A stretch of DNA of 64,000 nt. It comes from Lepidonotus clava. Taxonomy: Eukaryota > Annelida > Polychaeta > Phyllodocida > Polynoidae. Made by a program: the position numbers and the translations under genes. Location of the stretch: the NCBI GenBank assembly GCA_936440205.1, contig OW387135.1:24344792-24408791 (forward strand), read 5' to 3'. Positions 46,901 to 55,000 of the stretch are shown in pieces. Position 1 is the first letter of the stretch. Every line of letters starts with the position of its first letter. The notes under the pieces were generated by a model. The model was given only the letters and a program-made list of their open reading frames with translations. It searched no databases and was not told where the DNA came from.

Positions 46901-48316
46901 TCAGCAACTAAAGTGGGAACAAAAAGACTGGATGAGGTCTTGTGTTCCTGTGTTACCAGATAATTTTCACCATGATCAACACTGGACAGGTAAGTGTTAC
47001 CAATGGACAGGTCCATCAATATCATGCAGTTTGTTTTATTCTTCATAAAAGGCATATTCCACTATTTGTAATTTGCAATATACATTCTGGTTACCATGGC
47101 AACAAAAATGAAAAAGAAAATCCCAGTTTTTCATTAATGAAAACTATGAATTTTTTGTCATTTATGGCATGAATTTAGCTTATTTTCATTATTTTCAAGC
47201 TAAATAAACGCTATAAAGCCATGCATATGGATTACAATGAGGCTGGAAATCCCAGAAACTGTCGTATATGCCTATTGATATCAACAGATATGCAAGCAAT
47301 TTCAAAGAATACCTGGTGGAATATTGAAAAGGGATTGCCTTGATACTTTAATTGGTACTAGCATTAGTAATACAATCACATTCCTATGCTTTCTCTGTGG
47401 ATACCAACATGACTGTTGGTATCTGAAATGCAAACTTCTTGCATTGTCACCAATAACCTATGCAAATGCTACCCAACGTATTAAAGGCGGAATAAGCCCC
47501 TAAGTGTTTTCCGTTACACTTCCGCAAATCAATCTTAATTCATGATTCCCTTTTTAAACTATGCACAGTTTAGGAATTATATGTAGGTGCAAAACTGCTT
47601 AAAATATATATGAGCGGGTATAATTCATTTCTGTTGTAAAACTATAATTTGCCATAAAGTGGCCTCGTTACGATGTAAATTACATACACTAGAATTGTTC
47701 ATTCAATAATGTACTAAAGGGGAGAGAGGGGGAGCTCACGTTTTCACACCACGTCCGAATAGTTTATTGATGCCCGTCAAAAGCAATGAGACAATTACTT
47801 AATGTAGTTACACAATAATGATACACTTCGGCAGAGCCAACATGACGCGCTAGCACAATTGTATTTCAAAATTCATCAAAAAAAGTCCTAGTGTGTACAC
47901 TAATTATCATAATTACAGTTCAGCAGCGTGAAGTGCTTTCATTCGATTTTGAAGTTAGCCACGCCCCTGACACACTGTTACTTTTTGTAATAATTCATTA
48001 ATTTTTTCTTTTCTTTTCTTTTTTCTTTTTTTTTTCTTTTCTTTTTCTTTCTTTTTTTTCCTTTCCTTTTCTTTTCTTTTTTCTTTTTTCTTTTTTTTTA
48101 TTACATAAAACTAGTTTTTTGCTTAGTTTGTTTTGCCTCTTTTCAGACTGGAGTGTGTACACCAAGTTAAACTTCCCCACCCTCAGCTTCATGCGGAGTC
48201 CGGCGTCCAGGCGGCGGCTGGGTGGTAAAGAGCGGTCGGTGCCCCTGCCTCAGGTTCTGTCGTCTCAGCACAACCCGCGCTCACACTCCGAACACCTGAA
48301 CTCCGACCGAAACTAA
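16971..48316 (+). CDS. Alpha-arrestin-like (arrestin domain-containing) protein
   Basis: Twelve exons join in phase into 424 codons: 16971-17032, 41561-41634, 42429-42545, 42985-43047, 43445-43539, 43948-44075, 44471-44564, 45044-45243, 45824-45908, 46353-46454, 46905-46989, 48147-48316. The start sits in a near-ideal Kozak context (GCCACCATG). Residues 1-165 fit an arrestin N domain, with VYTAGETVFGAVYLKVDGP and FAIGQYVFPFKQTLPRHLPG. Residues 178-340 fit an arrestin C domain, with LDKSSYILGDTVKIM and IQCHYSLQFDIEL..DVPIPNIAI. The C-terminal 85 residues are polar and basic. I see no PPxY motif, which classical ARRDCs use to recruit NEDD4-type ligases. The role is probably an adaptor for membrane-protein trafficking, by family only. 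Intron 1 is 24.5 kb because of a retroelement inserted in the sense direction. The exon 8-9 junction and exon 3 are the least certain, though their phases fit. Confidence 0.88.
17591..17763. mobile_element. CAGTGGCGGATCCAGG-type element fragment
   Basis: The left end CAGTGGCGGATCCAGG is followed by a poly-G run and, on the far side, by a GC-rich CCCCCCGCCCCGCCCCC run, the layout of the elements at 7283 and 63323. The right inverted end is not recognisable, so the copy is truncated or decayed. A (CAA)n run of about 28 bases (17695-17722) lies inside it. Confidence 0.45.
19305..19613. repeat. Two-unit tandem duplication, about 155 bp each
   Basis: Units 19305-19459 and 19460-19613 share GATT(T)CCCT.TGTTCTT.CACTTTCTATCC, CAATTAGAC.CATGTAT and GAGGGAG.GCATTG.ACCTATTTTAA in the same order, with many substitutions. 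It is non-coding. Confidence 0.7.
20088..20690 (+). repeat. 5' LTR
   Basis: The LTR carries a TATA box (TATAAAAGG at 20220-20228) and a polyadenylation signal (AATAAA at 20512-20517), giving a U3-R-U5 layout with R starting near 20250. Directly after it, at 20691, comes TTTGGTGGAGATTACCCG, a likely primer-binding site; I cannot assign the tRNA by eye. Confidence 0.93.
21024..23638 (+). CDS. gag region of the retroelement
   Basis: The first part is acidic, then becomes a proline, glycine, asparagine and glutamine-rich low-complexity region with repeated GPPGPPGQNNPPNPP units (about 21720-22590). The second part (22673-23130) matches a Ty3-type capsid domain, with WFSGKEDEQIEKYFREL at its start and conserved helices after it. 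Near 23500 a CIIHQQHGHSTEAC motif fits the variant zinc knuckle seen in many Ty3/gypsy gag proteins. Two overlapping reading frames cover the region. Treated as a fossil part of the element. Confidence 0.8.
23677..28589 (+). CDS. pol region: protease, RT, RNase H, integrase
   Basis: An aspartic protease signature (LVDTGAS) lies at about 23762-23783. The long frame from 24564 carries a reverse transcriptase (LDLLSGYHQ and the YLDD catalytic motif near 25800), RNase H (LLTDASDAACGAA near 26245), an HHCC zinc finger (26920-27060), a DDE integrase core (D near 27135, D near 27313, E near 27425) and a GPY/F module (YTGPYRVIE near 27838). A 200-residue basic tail follows, without a chromodomain. 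The order and motifs are those of Ty3/gypsy elements. Treated as a fossil part of the element. Confidence 0.92.
29246..30315 (+). CDS. Accessory basic reading frames between pol and envelope
   Basis: Two plus-strand frames overlap here: 29246-30217 (323 residues, Lys/Arg/Pro-rich with AKKKTANK-like clusters at the start) and 29746-30315 (189 residues, Arg/Pro-rich). Neither resembles a protein I know. The region is GC-rich and the minus strand is also open for about 530 bases, so part of the openness may be compositional. The position between pol and envelope is where complex retroelements place accessory genes, often reached by splicing. Confidence 0.4.
30454..33219 (+). CDS. Envelope-like glycoprotein of the retroelement
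   Basis: A 921-residue open frame with a signal peptide (residues 1-19), a furin-like site RIKR at 149-152, a long helical and coiled-coil-prone stretch after it, and paired cysteines around 410-530. A transmembrane segment lies at about 630-657 and a second hydrophobic segment at about 708-728. The pattern (RxKR cleavage, LTRGQLTMDLVP, then VPVVADEHLFRVYEV and a Cys-rich region) resembles the F-type envelopes of errantiviruses and baculoviruses. A tail of nearly 190 residues after the second hydrophobic segment is unusual. Family assignment is by eye. Treated as a fossil part of the element. Confidence 0.7.
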   Translation: MTMKWSVLFVFAMIGGITGLRNDSSPREGLAPNAEVIALEQYGVVLKPGKLMSTADITHVRQGFLITIPQRRSFIKATFGQVCHRYLKGGDALDRACYHVRSLVNWMDQTSQALKGRYREILNETLSSLIKNNQQRPQNQGSESDSGGRIKRMKKLPIMLDDPGWPTFPIPTSWNKGLSADVKYNRELIKVLQESSDQMIEDLTLMNEKHDEAVERVNHVVIGLLDNLRSLNKAHNTTRRRMKLVQHKVDWMELYLNMIPVALEDKLGEMVYLQLVVEQTRVFRKGVQHLTRGQLTMDLVPRQYMVGAVLEVNRYLKGIHPRFHVAFTDPSFYYENSQPSFKFDETTQELIVYVRVPVVADEHLFRVYEVLTFPVPVPVRGRQKKDALQIVNLPKSVAMSMSRQYYVPLASGSWSGCYGQTITLCKDLPYMKKITDNTCTAALLRRDDMAIQEKCELDYLLEADFGEMAVYLDDGDMLVVSADTRGQMICRNQPAVEVNIENYARVQVECDCAFQTQGSWIPYSLRNCDRHTRITTVVYPPNDLLEAASRVKGWNANFTRPENEPTMLESDPIPETIRKELLEIEESLKVRIPVSSLAKRIQKHQKDLAKGIKKATDRYEVDKHAPWFSIGNFGGGFGLLTIFCIVVAVTIIGCILWKCWRNHQGKAALAGLTMTLPRAVALEAADPEELLRSEKELTGCPDTTANPTAVAVLAILLAVLVIAIVVLVWRKWRYIRRKTVDGLYVQFANPHMIETIFLGELAMPSDHTYTEGYVLIRDLLVTQLCLKYTLTVTWGAQLMGAATRPGQHPSKVPLPDTLRVSKKLARLMMSNLKYNTRARLLRYSSGLATPVPMGVPRLIDAGWSDVGADWPQPVMGHGTMPNAPPRSTTPTSTATGTGSARKTVRPGTSEKDPGTVYEVII
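33220..37262. other. Non-coding 3' internal region of the retroelement
   Basis: About 4 kb with no supportable gene. It contains two copies of GACCGCCGTCG (34691-34701 and 34741-34751), a diverged tandem repeat (about 36040-36440) and moderately GC-rich stretches. A third GACCGCCGTCG abuts the 3' LTR. Confidence 0.6.
36040..36440. repeat. Diverged tandem repeat, period about 197 bp
   Basis: AAAGAATTCTG(C/T)CACAGC(C/A)AATCT occurs at 36157 and 36354, each followed by GCTNTNCANNCNGGACC or a close variant and CCTGGTCA. The unit is repeated about twice. Confidence 0.6.
37263..37910 (-). CDS. Antisense reading frame, SGNH-hydrolase-like
   Basis: A 215-residue frame runs opposite to the retroelement's other genes, between envelope and 3' LTR. 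The order PDDVLIVITNLLDI, then ATLILATPSGFDARSW, then QRWINRIIPRISREVKRAN, then ELEDGYMPSARVLRRWARAL fits the layout of SGNH/GDSL-type esterase proteins found beside retroelements in marine invertebrates. Captured GDSL-type frames are known in rotifer LTR elements. I cannot confirm the fold by eye, and activity should not be assumed. Treated as a fossil part of the element. Confidence 0.5.
   Translation of the reverse strand: MVRVAIFCTEREVGVQDYPHLIQNHTEHIYVVFPSEEATTAELAGFAFAHHMMYPDDVLIVITNLLDILTWDPELRLYLPLFINPDAVVNFYAELFNRVFMNLQAHPAPATLILATPSGFDARSWARTDSDGSLQRWINRIIPRISREVKRANDWFDVPTVNTGHALHLSKVVADGVMTVNDFRELEDGYMPSARVLRRWARALGRVFVRLPVLH
37911..39311. other. Non-coding stretch between antisense frame and 3' LTR
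   Basis: AT-rich, no supportable gene. It contains a short diverged tandem array (38670-38955). The 60 bases before the LTR lack the purine-rich tract expected there. Confidence 0.6.
38670..38955. repeat. Short diverged tandem array, period about 68 bp
   Basis: GTCACCTTATGCACGG followed by TGTCG.AATTCTTAAGCC occurs at 38678 and 38746. A third, weaker unit (CTACTTTATGAACGGG..CTTAAGC) lies near 38905. Confidence 0.65.
39312..40774 (+). repeat. 3' LTR, split by a MITE
   Basis: The two LTR pieces (39312-39757 and 40618-40774) add up to 603 bases, equal to the 5' LTR and about 99.3 percent identical to it. The TATA box and polyadenylation signal are kept. The break is the MITE insertion at 39758-40613. 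Confidence 0.93.
39754..40617. mobile_element. piggyBac-type MITE inside the 3' LTR
   Basis: An 856-base non-coding insert begins CCCCTTCCACTCC and ends with GGGTTGAAGGGG, flanked by TTAA on both sides. The 5' LTR shows the empty site with a single TTAA (CATATTAAGAGC), which proves both the boundaries and the target duplication. The insert is AT-rich and has no transposase. Its ends resemble those of the element at 15514-16145. Confidence 0.9.
40775..41560. other. Right part of arrestin-like intron 1
   Basis: AT-rich intron DNA after the retroelement's target duplication, with no gene or clear element. Confidence 0.5.
42515..42820 (+). repeat. Tandem array copying the exon 3 splice-donor region
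   Basis: Four units begin at about 42515, 42599, 42657 and 42736. Each carries (G)ATGAGCAGCTCAT, then TGTCTYYTG or a close form, a GTA-containing stretch, and AGCAAGA.GTGTATA. The first unit includes the last 31 coding bases of arrestin-like exon 3 and its donor (AAG|GTACC). The fourth retains a donor-like CAG|GTATAT. Confidence 0.75.
44683..44904. mobile_element. Long-inverted-repeat MITE, copy 1
   Basis: The left arm starts GGGCCCATATTTTCGTAACT and continues AATTT..AATCAGGGAAATTTTGATTAG; the right arm is its inverted copy over about 60 bases. The 220-base element is non-coding and lies in arrestin-like intron 7. A relative is at 50457-50682. Confidence 0.75.
48001..48099. repeat. (CTTTT)n-type polypyrimidine tract before the last exon
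   Basis: About 98 bases of almost pure T and C lie 47 bases upstream of the last acceptor of the arrestin-like gene. Confidence 0.9.
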
Positions 48317-49987
48317 TGTTTTTTATAGACCAGCCTCAAAATGCATTCATAATGACATTTTAATACATGCATAATACATGCGCATTCTGTGGCTAGTCCA
48401 TAAGGGCTATAGACCTAATGCTATCACAGCTATTTTTGCGCGTTTTTTAATGTACATATCAGTATTTATTATTATAACCGGTGCTGTTTTAAAAAAGTAT
48501 TTTATGAAAGATTAGGGTTTTGTGAATTTACTTTGCCTTTGATGGTTTTAGTTGCCCGATTCATGCTCCCGGAAATGCTAAGTCGAAATGGGGCAGTTGT
48601 GAACTGGTGAAAGTAACTCATCTTATGATGTTTTAACGACAAAATGAAATATATAATAGCATATATTGTAAAATCGTCCCTTTGTTAAGGCTGAAGGCAA
48701 CTAGTGAAATACAATTATTTGAATTATTAGAATTGTTTATTTTCTCGAATATTTGCCTATCATCTAGTGCTATTTTCTAAAGACTAATATCAAATGCATC
48801 CCAACTTCTTAGAAATCAATTACCGCTGTCTTAGGTCTCCACATTTCCATGCACAGATCTATCTTCCATTGTAGACCTTAAAGAGATGATATTCTGCAAT
48901 CTGTTTTAATCATATGACCCTTAAACTTAAAGGGACCCAAAAGCAATGCATAATCAAAATTTGCATAACTGTAAATACATTCCATGAACATAACTCAGGC
49001 ATATGATGAATATAAACAATCAAAACGGCCAAAACATCATCAAAATACATTTGACTTGCTCGTGTCAATTAAGGATCCGCAAAAATGAGGTTTGTTTATG
49101 AACAAATGGAAAAATCATGATCTCATGGAACTCTACTGAGGTTTTAGTTATTTTTCGTAGCCAACACTTTACCGATGACCATAGTTATACTCCTAAGGAT
49201 ATTTCCATTGTTATCTGAGTCTTTAAAATATTGTCAATTATTTGAATTTTGGGTCAATTTAATTCCCTGCATCCTACACATAATATTCATATCAAAAATT
49301 GGAAACTATAGAAAATGTGTTATACATCATTTATATATAGTTGAGGACAACAGCATGTGCAGCAACTTGCAAAAGATCTATTCAACAAAAAAAAAAACTA
49401 TATTCACCAAGTTATGGACTGACTACAATGTTCTTAGGACATTAGATATTGTAGGTATAGGGGGGAAGCATGTGATAACCTTTGTCAACACTGTGACATC
49501 CAACAAGATACACTACTGCTAATTCACTAATGCTTTTGTGAAACAATATAGCAATTATGTAAAGAAAAATAGATGTTCAAAAAAGTGGGGGAAAGATAGT
49601 CAAAATCTTGAATGTAATCTCCAAGTATCCCAGTGATCTCAAAGAAAAAGGAAAAATGCAATTTGTGCTTTTGTATGCCATGCATAAAACATTGTAAGGA
49701 AGTTATCATTGTCTGTTATATGAATGTAAACTTACACATAAGTCAATAAACTACCTTAAATCTATGTGGAGATCATGCGGAAAACACATAATAATCTGTG
49801 TCCAATATACATCATAAACTCTTTATCCACACTCTATATCCCCCTATATTTTAACATAACTAAAGGTGTGCAACATGGGAATATACTGCACCACAACCTG
49901 TGGTGTTATATGTATAGTGGTTTATGTTAAATGATCGTGTCTCAGCCCTTATGTATAAATTTAATAATTCTAAAGTAGAAATCTATA

Positions 49988-50098
49988 TCCAACCCAGCTC
50001 CCAGAGTGGTAGACAATGAACTTTTATTATTATTTGGTAGATATTTATACGGTTATAGGACTTTTGGTTGGTAAAGACCTTCATCAGGATTTGATTTA
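49988..50098 (-). mobile_element. Penelope-like element end with hammerhead-like core (copy 2)
   Basis: On the minus strand the CTGATGA box at about 50096-50090 is intact, followed by GGTCTTTACCAACC, then AAAAG where a hammerhead has GAAAC. About 35 bases later come AATAAAAG and a TCTACC..GGAGCTGGGTT tail, in the same order as at 3925-4020. It is decayed and non-coding. Confidence 0.4.
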
Positions 50099-50456
50099 TT
50101 AATCGTATACATTGAATTCTCCCTAATAGAAAGAAGTGTTGGCCTGCGAGCACTCTCACACAACACCACTCCTATCTGGAGTCATTCTGGTCACAGAAGT
50201 CAAGGGGGAGATCGTCCTGTGGTCCCTAAAAACTGACCAAAACTGCCTAGCCTGAGCACATGCCTGAATGAGCCTAAATTGGAGCATATTTACCCTCTTA
50301 ATTATGCAATATAAGATCACATATGGGTCTAAATGAATAATGTAATACAACACTAACCAGCTCCCCATTTTTCTTTGAATTTATTATTCCCCATTATGAT
50401 GGATAGAAGGCAACCTTTTCAATTTATTTCCCGAGGTCAGGGAGGCCACAACCACC

Positions 50457-50682
50457 TGGGGCCATATCTTCGTAACTAATTTAGCTGATCAGGGCAAATT
50501 TGATCAGGGTCCCATGATCAGTGAGATTGTGCCTTTTACCAAAATTTATTGTATTTTGCAAAATATTGTCAAAGAGGAATTATTATTTGTATAATTTATT
50601 CATGATAGACATAATTTCTGAACATAGGACCCTGATCAATTTTTCCCTGATCAGCCAAATTAGTTACGAAGATATGGGCCCT
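50457..50682. mobile_element. Long-inverted-repeat MITE, copy 2
   Basis: The left arm (GGCCATATCTTCGTAACTAA, then TTTAGCTGATCAGGG) and right arm (CCCTGATCAGCCAAATTAG, then TTACGAAGATATGGGCCC) are inverted copies over about 60 bases. The arms match those of 44683-44904 closely, so both belong to one family. Confidence 0.75.
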
Positions 50683-51699
50683 GGAGACAGGTGTTCGCTC
50701 AGGCTAAAAAAGGAATGGGTGACCAGCCGTACAGCGAACATCAAAGTGGCAGATTGCTCCACCTAAGCCTTGTGTGGTCCATCAGCATAATGGTTAGGCA
50801 GGCAACAGTAGGTGAGGGGACAGACTGAACTATGATAGTTTTCATATCCAGTATAGATTAGGGTGTTATTTGTAAGTCCTATAACTGTTCCCAGGATATT
50901 AGCTAGCTCCATCTGCAGTCCGTCTCCGCCTAGACTGCGTGCCCAATATATATTATAGTTCTGTATCATGAAAAGACATAACACTCGTGTGAAAGGATGT
51001 CCTTTATTATCATCCAATGTGTATGTGTACTCATGTCTGTGTATGTGTACTCATCCTCAAGATCTCTCGATGTCAATGAACTATCCAAGTCCTGCTCAAC
51101 TACACTCAGCCAACACTCCAGCCAACTACTCAGTCTATCAGCTTCAATTCCAACTCCAGAACAAGCTTCTAGTACTGACCTTTCCAGGATTTTCAACCAA
51201 TGAAAGCTAACAGCGCTCTACTCTAATTGTCATGTCTTTAGTAATAAATTATGCACACTTATTGGTACGTCGAAGTCATTTTAAAAAGTCTGTGTGTTAT
51301 GTCTGTGTGTTATGTATATACCTGCGAAGAAACACAGTTTGGCAACTGTCTATTTAATTATTATGTAAAACCTTTTGGAAGAAAGCGGAAAATGAAAGTA
51401 CCATTCATACAAAACATCTAATGTTTTTTCTTGTGAAAAGAAACGCTATCTAGCCACCGATCAATCCAATACATGCATCTTTCAGTTTCCTTATTCCCTT
51501 TCAAATTCAATTTTTCCATGTTATAATGCCAATGACTGCCCATTTCACTACCTTTATCTGTAGCCATATCCCTCTGACCCACAATATCCACGGGATATCA
51601 ATTATACCCTACATATACTCCATTATTCTTAGTATTTTCATCTCCATATCTCTTCTTTACTCCACCCCCCCTACCCCTGCTCCGTTCCTCCAGCACTAT

Positions 51700-51950
51700 A
51701 ATCAGTATAGGAAGGGACGCCAGAAACCGCCAGCAGAGGGCGCGGGCGGTACCCAGGAGGAGGCAGGAGGAGCCGGGCCAGCAGCAGCCCCCCATAGACG
51801 GGAGCTGCTCATTTGCTCAGCGAGGCCCTCAGCGTCCGCACGGGAGGAGACCCAGGAGGAGCAACGTCCCCTCCGGTCGTCACAGGCACAGCAGTAGTGT
51901 CAGACTTAAACTCATAGCTCAGAGCGACTGGGAAATACATTGCCCAAATT
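51700..51950 (+). promoter_or_regulatory. GC-rich patch upstream of astacin-like gene with CTCF-like site
   Basis: CCAGCAGAGGGCGC at 51730-51743 fits the CTCF core consensus at all 14 positions. The patch contains an open frame ending at 51897 rich in Ala, Glu, Arg and Pro, but I see no family signature. It could be 5' untranslated sequence, a promoter or an exon of an unknown gene. Confidence 0.35.
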
Positions 51951-52051
51951 GAGTTACTCTGTAAGCGCGTAGTTGATCTTTTTTGTGACTTGACCTCCGT
52001 GACCTCAACGTGACCTCGACGTGACTTCGCCGTGACCTATTGACCCCAAGG

Positions 52052-55000
52052 ATGACCCGCCACTTTCACTGTCTGCTGGTGGCTGGTGTCTTGGCGCTTG
52101 TCTCTTTGGTGGAGACTTTCTCCTTAGGACCAAACCAAGGTATGTCTCATTTTGTGCTCGTCCTACTTATATAATCGCAATTCGTAAATTATGTGTAAAG
52201 CAGTGGCTGATTTAGGGAGTGCATGGGACGCCCCCTTACCCTATCTATGACCAAATATTGTTTTTGACTTGAATTTTTGTAACAGGGCGCCTTCCCCCTT
52301 TGAAATTTTCTGGGTGAGCCTCTATAAAGTTACTAGAAATATACATTTCCTTTCTACCAAATTATTTTCCTTATAATCATTGCTTTGTCAAGTTTCACCT
52401 CAATTAGATTTATTAACCCGAACCCAGGGTCGCACAATTCATGCGTGTCTCACATGTAGGCTTAGACCTTTTTCCATGGGTAACGTTACCGGAAAGGTTC
52501 CTTCCTTTCTACAGGATCTGTTTCACTGGAGTCTTTGTTTGGTTCTATCGAATTTCATTGTGTTTGTATGTGGGTATTATCCATTATTGTATAAGCTTTA
52601 TATTTCTTTATTTAAAAAAACGAAGAACTCAAGCCAGCTAGGCCTAATCGAACCACGGTGCAACATACTAATGAGACGAATGTATTGTAGTATAACGTCA
52701 GACATGTAATGGCCTATAATAAATTGCATTATGACTAATTATGTTTCTGCCAATTCCGAAATTGTATTGGAACCACGCCAAAGTCGCATATTGGATCATT
52801 GGATATAAATTTAGTCATCACACCAAAGAGGCTTTGTAATTGTTTCTGTTCATACAGTTATAATCTTGAATAGCTATTCAAGTTAGAATGGCATTGGGCA
52901 ATCAATAACAGTATAGGTAGTTTTTTTTCTCTTTATAGTAAAGGGGCTCACTAAGGCAGCATAAAACCTTTATATCGAAGGTCCTGAAGTCAAAGACGTT
53001 AATAATTCTACATAGTTATCAGCTGATTATTATCTTTGCCTCAATATGACATAGACACTAAATATATGTCTTACCTATACGCATCAATCAGAATACTCCA
53101 ACCATGGAAATAGAACTGGGATATTGATTTCCCTAACATAGAAATGCAATGAGAAATCAATAACAGTATAGCTAGATGTTTACCTTATTTAGAAGGAGCC
53201 CTCTTAGGCATCACAACGCACTTTTATTAAAAGTCATGTTTCCCTTTAGCATGCCTGGATTGTACGTTGTTTTACATATTAAAAGTCGTCCCTTGATCAC
53301 TCAGATCTTTGGACGCCAACAAACTGCATACCGACCGTCTCGTCTGGGCACTCTAATTTTAACAGTAATCATAAGCCTGTGAACGTAGATATTTGCCCAG
53401 TACCTGCTGGCCTGCACACAGACGCAGCTGACTGTGGTGATGCAAAAAGTATTAAGTGTTCCACTCCGTGCTAAGCGCAGATGCCACTTTTAATGAAGCC
53501 ATATTGCTTCCTAATCGTCCCAAACTAAAAACAAAAAGAAGAACACAGAAAACATACTGCACGGCTATCGCTTCGACGACCACTGTCATTTGCTTTAATG
53601 GCGCAGCCGCCTGTACATGCTAGACTAATGCGACTGGTGCCATTAAAAGCAAACAAAAAGTAATGTATGGAATATGGCACTCAGGGAATGATTGTTTTAA
53701 GTTCTTTTTACCAACGGTGTAGTTTTTTTGGTCCATTCTGAACAGCATTGTGTCGAGCACACGTGCTGTGTGCAAGAGTCTTTTTTAAGGAGAGCCCTCT
53801 CCGCTCAAAATTAAACTGGAGACACACATAAATCATGTCTCTTTCATTAAGTAACAGTGATGTAATGCGTATAATTGTATCCCTTTTGTTGAACTAATGA
53901 AACCCCTTATACATAGGCTAATTAAACCCTTGTTTAATCTAAACAGTCATAGGCCTACAGTTAATTACAATGCAACGTTACATACACCATTCGTGCAGCA
54001 TTATTTAGAGATGACATGTTTTCTAGACCCTACCCTTCTTTTGCACTTTTTACGCATTGGAAATGTACTTAGGCTATAGACCCCCCCCCCCGTGCGTACG
54101 TTCAATTAATGAACGGCACCTTACAGTTACAGTGGCGGATTAAGGGGGGCGCATAGACTATTTTTGGCCAAATTTCTTCTATTTTTTTAAAGTAAAAAGC
54201 TCGGACCCGGAGGATCCACCGAAAATGTTTCCTTTATTGCGCCCCCGCTTTTGAAGATCCTGGATCCGTCCCTGCCTTAGGCTTAAAGCATCGAATTCCG
54301 ACATGCTGTTTGAAGTTGAAATATTGTGCGAGTGAACATGTTGTTCTGTGGTTAATTCAAAGAAATACGGTTGGTGAATTATATAGAAATAATGCTCATG
54401 TAATTCTAGAACTAGAAATTCTGTACTTCCCTTCCAAGCCCGATAAATAAGTATAGGCCTAATAATATTATTATGACATTGATAAATAAGTATTATGGCA
54501 TTGCATAGTATCTTTTCTTTCGGTGTCAAAAGTATATATTTATAGCCATATTAACGGATCCTTTCCATTTATACTGTTATACTCCTTAGGTACATGTCAT
54601 CACATTGCATTGGTCGCTGATGTGTGCATGTTGATCCTGTAAATATTATGGTCATCTAATTTACAAGTACAGCTGCCCGGAGCTCTAGAGATTATGTGAT
54701 ATGCGCAGTAGCACCGCTATCAATTACCGATAGATCCATAAAGATATTACATGGGAATGTTTTCATACTTTGCCATACATCATTGAATATGTATGTTTTC
54801 TGCCCTGACTCCATAATGATTATAAGCGCAGTTAGGGGTGCCTACCGAGTCCATGCTTTTATCTAACAAATGCACGATGAATTCATTAAAATACTATAAT
54901 TACTGCATTCAATTTCCAAGAGAAAATATAGCCTATATGCCTATAATATTATGTTTTCCCCACGAAAGCATAGAAGTATAGACAGTTGAGAAGGCCAAAT

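Larger units (their letters stand above)
48317..52051. other. Intergenic region between arrestin-like gene and astacin-like gene
   Basis: No supportable gene. It contains a second Penelope-like end (49988-50098), a second long-inverted-repeat MITE (50457-50682) and a GC-rich patch at 51700-51950 next to the astacin-like start. I see no clear polyadenylation signal close to the arrestin-like stop. Confidence 0.5.

Noticed and set aside
51526-51897. 123-codon frame with a hydrophobic start
   Set aside because: The first half is AT-rich low-complexity and the second half GC-rich Ala/Glu/Arg; no family signature. Kept only as part of a possible promoter or untranslated region.
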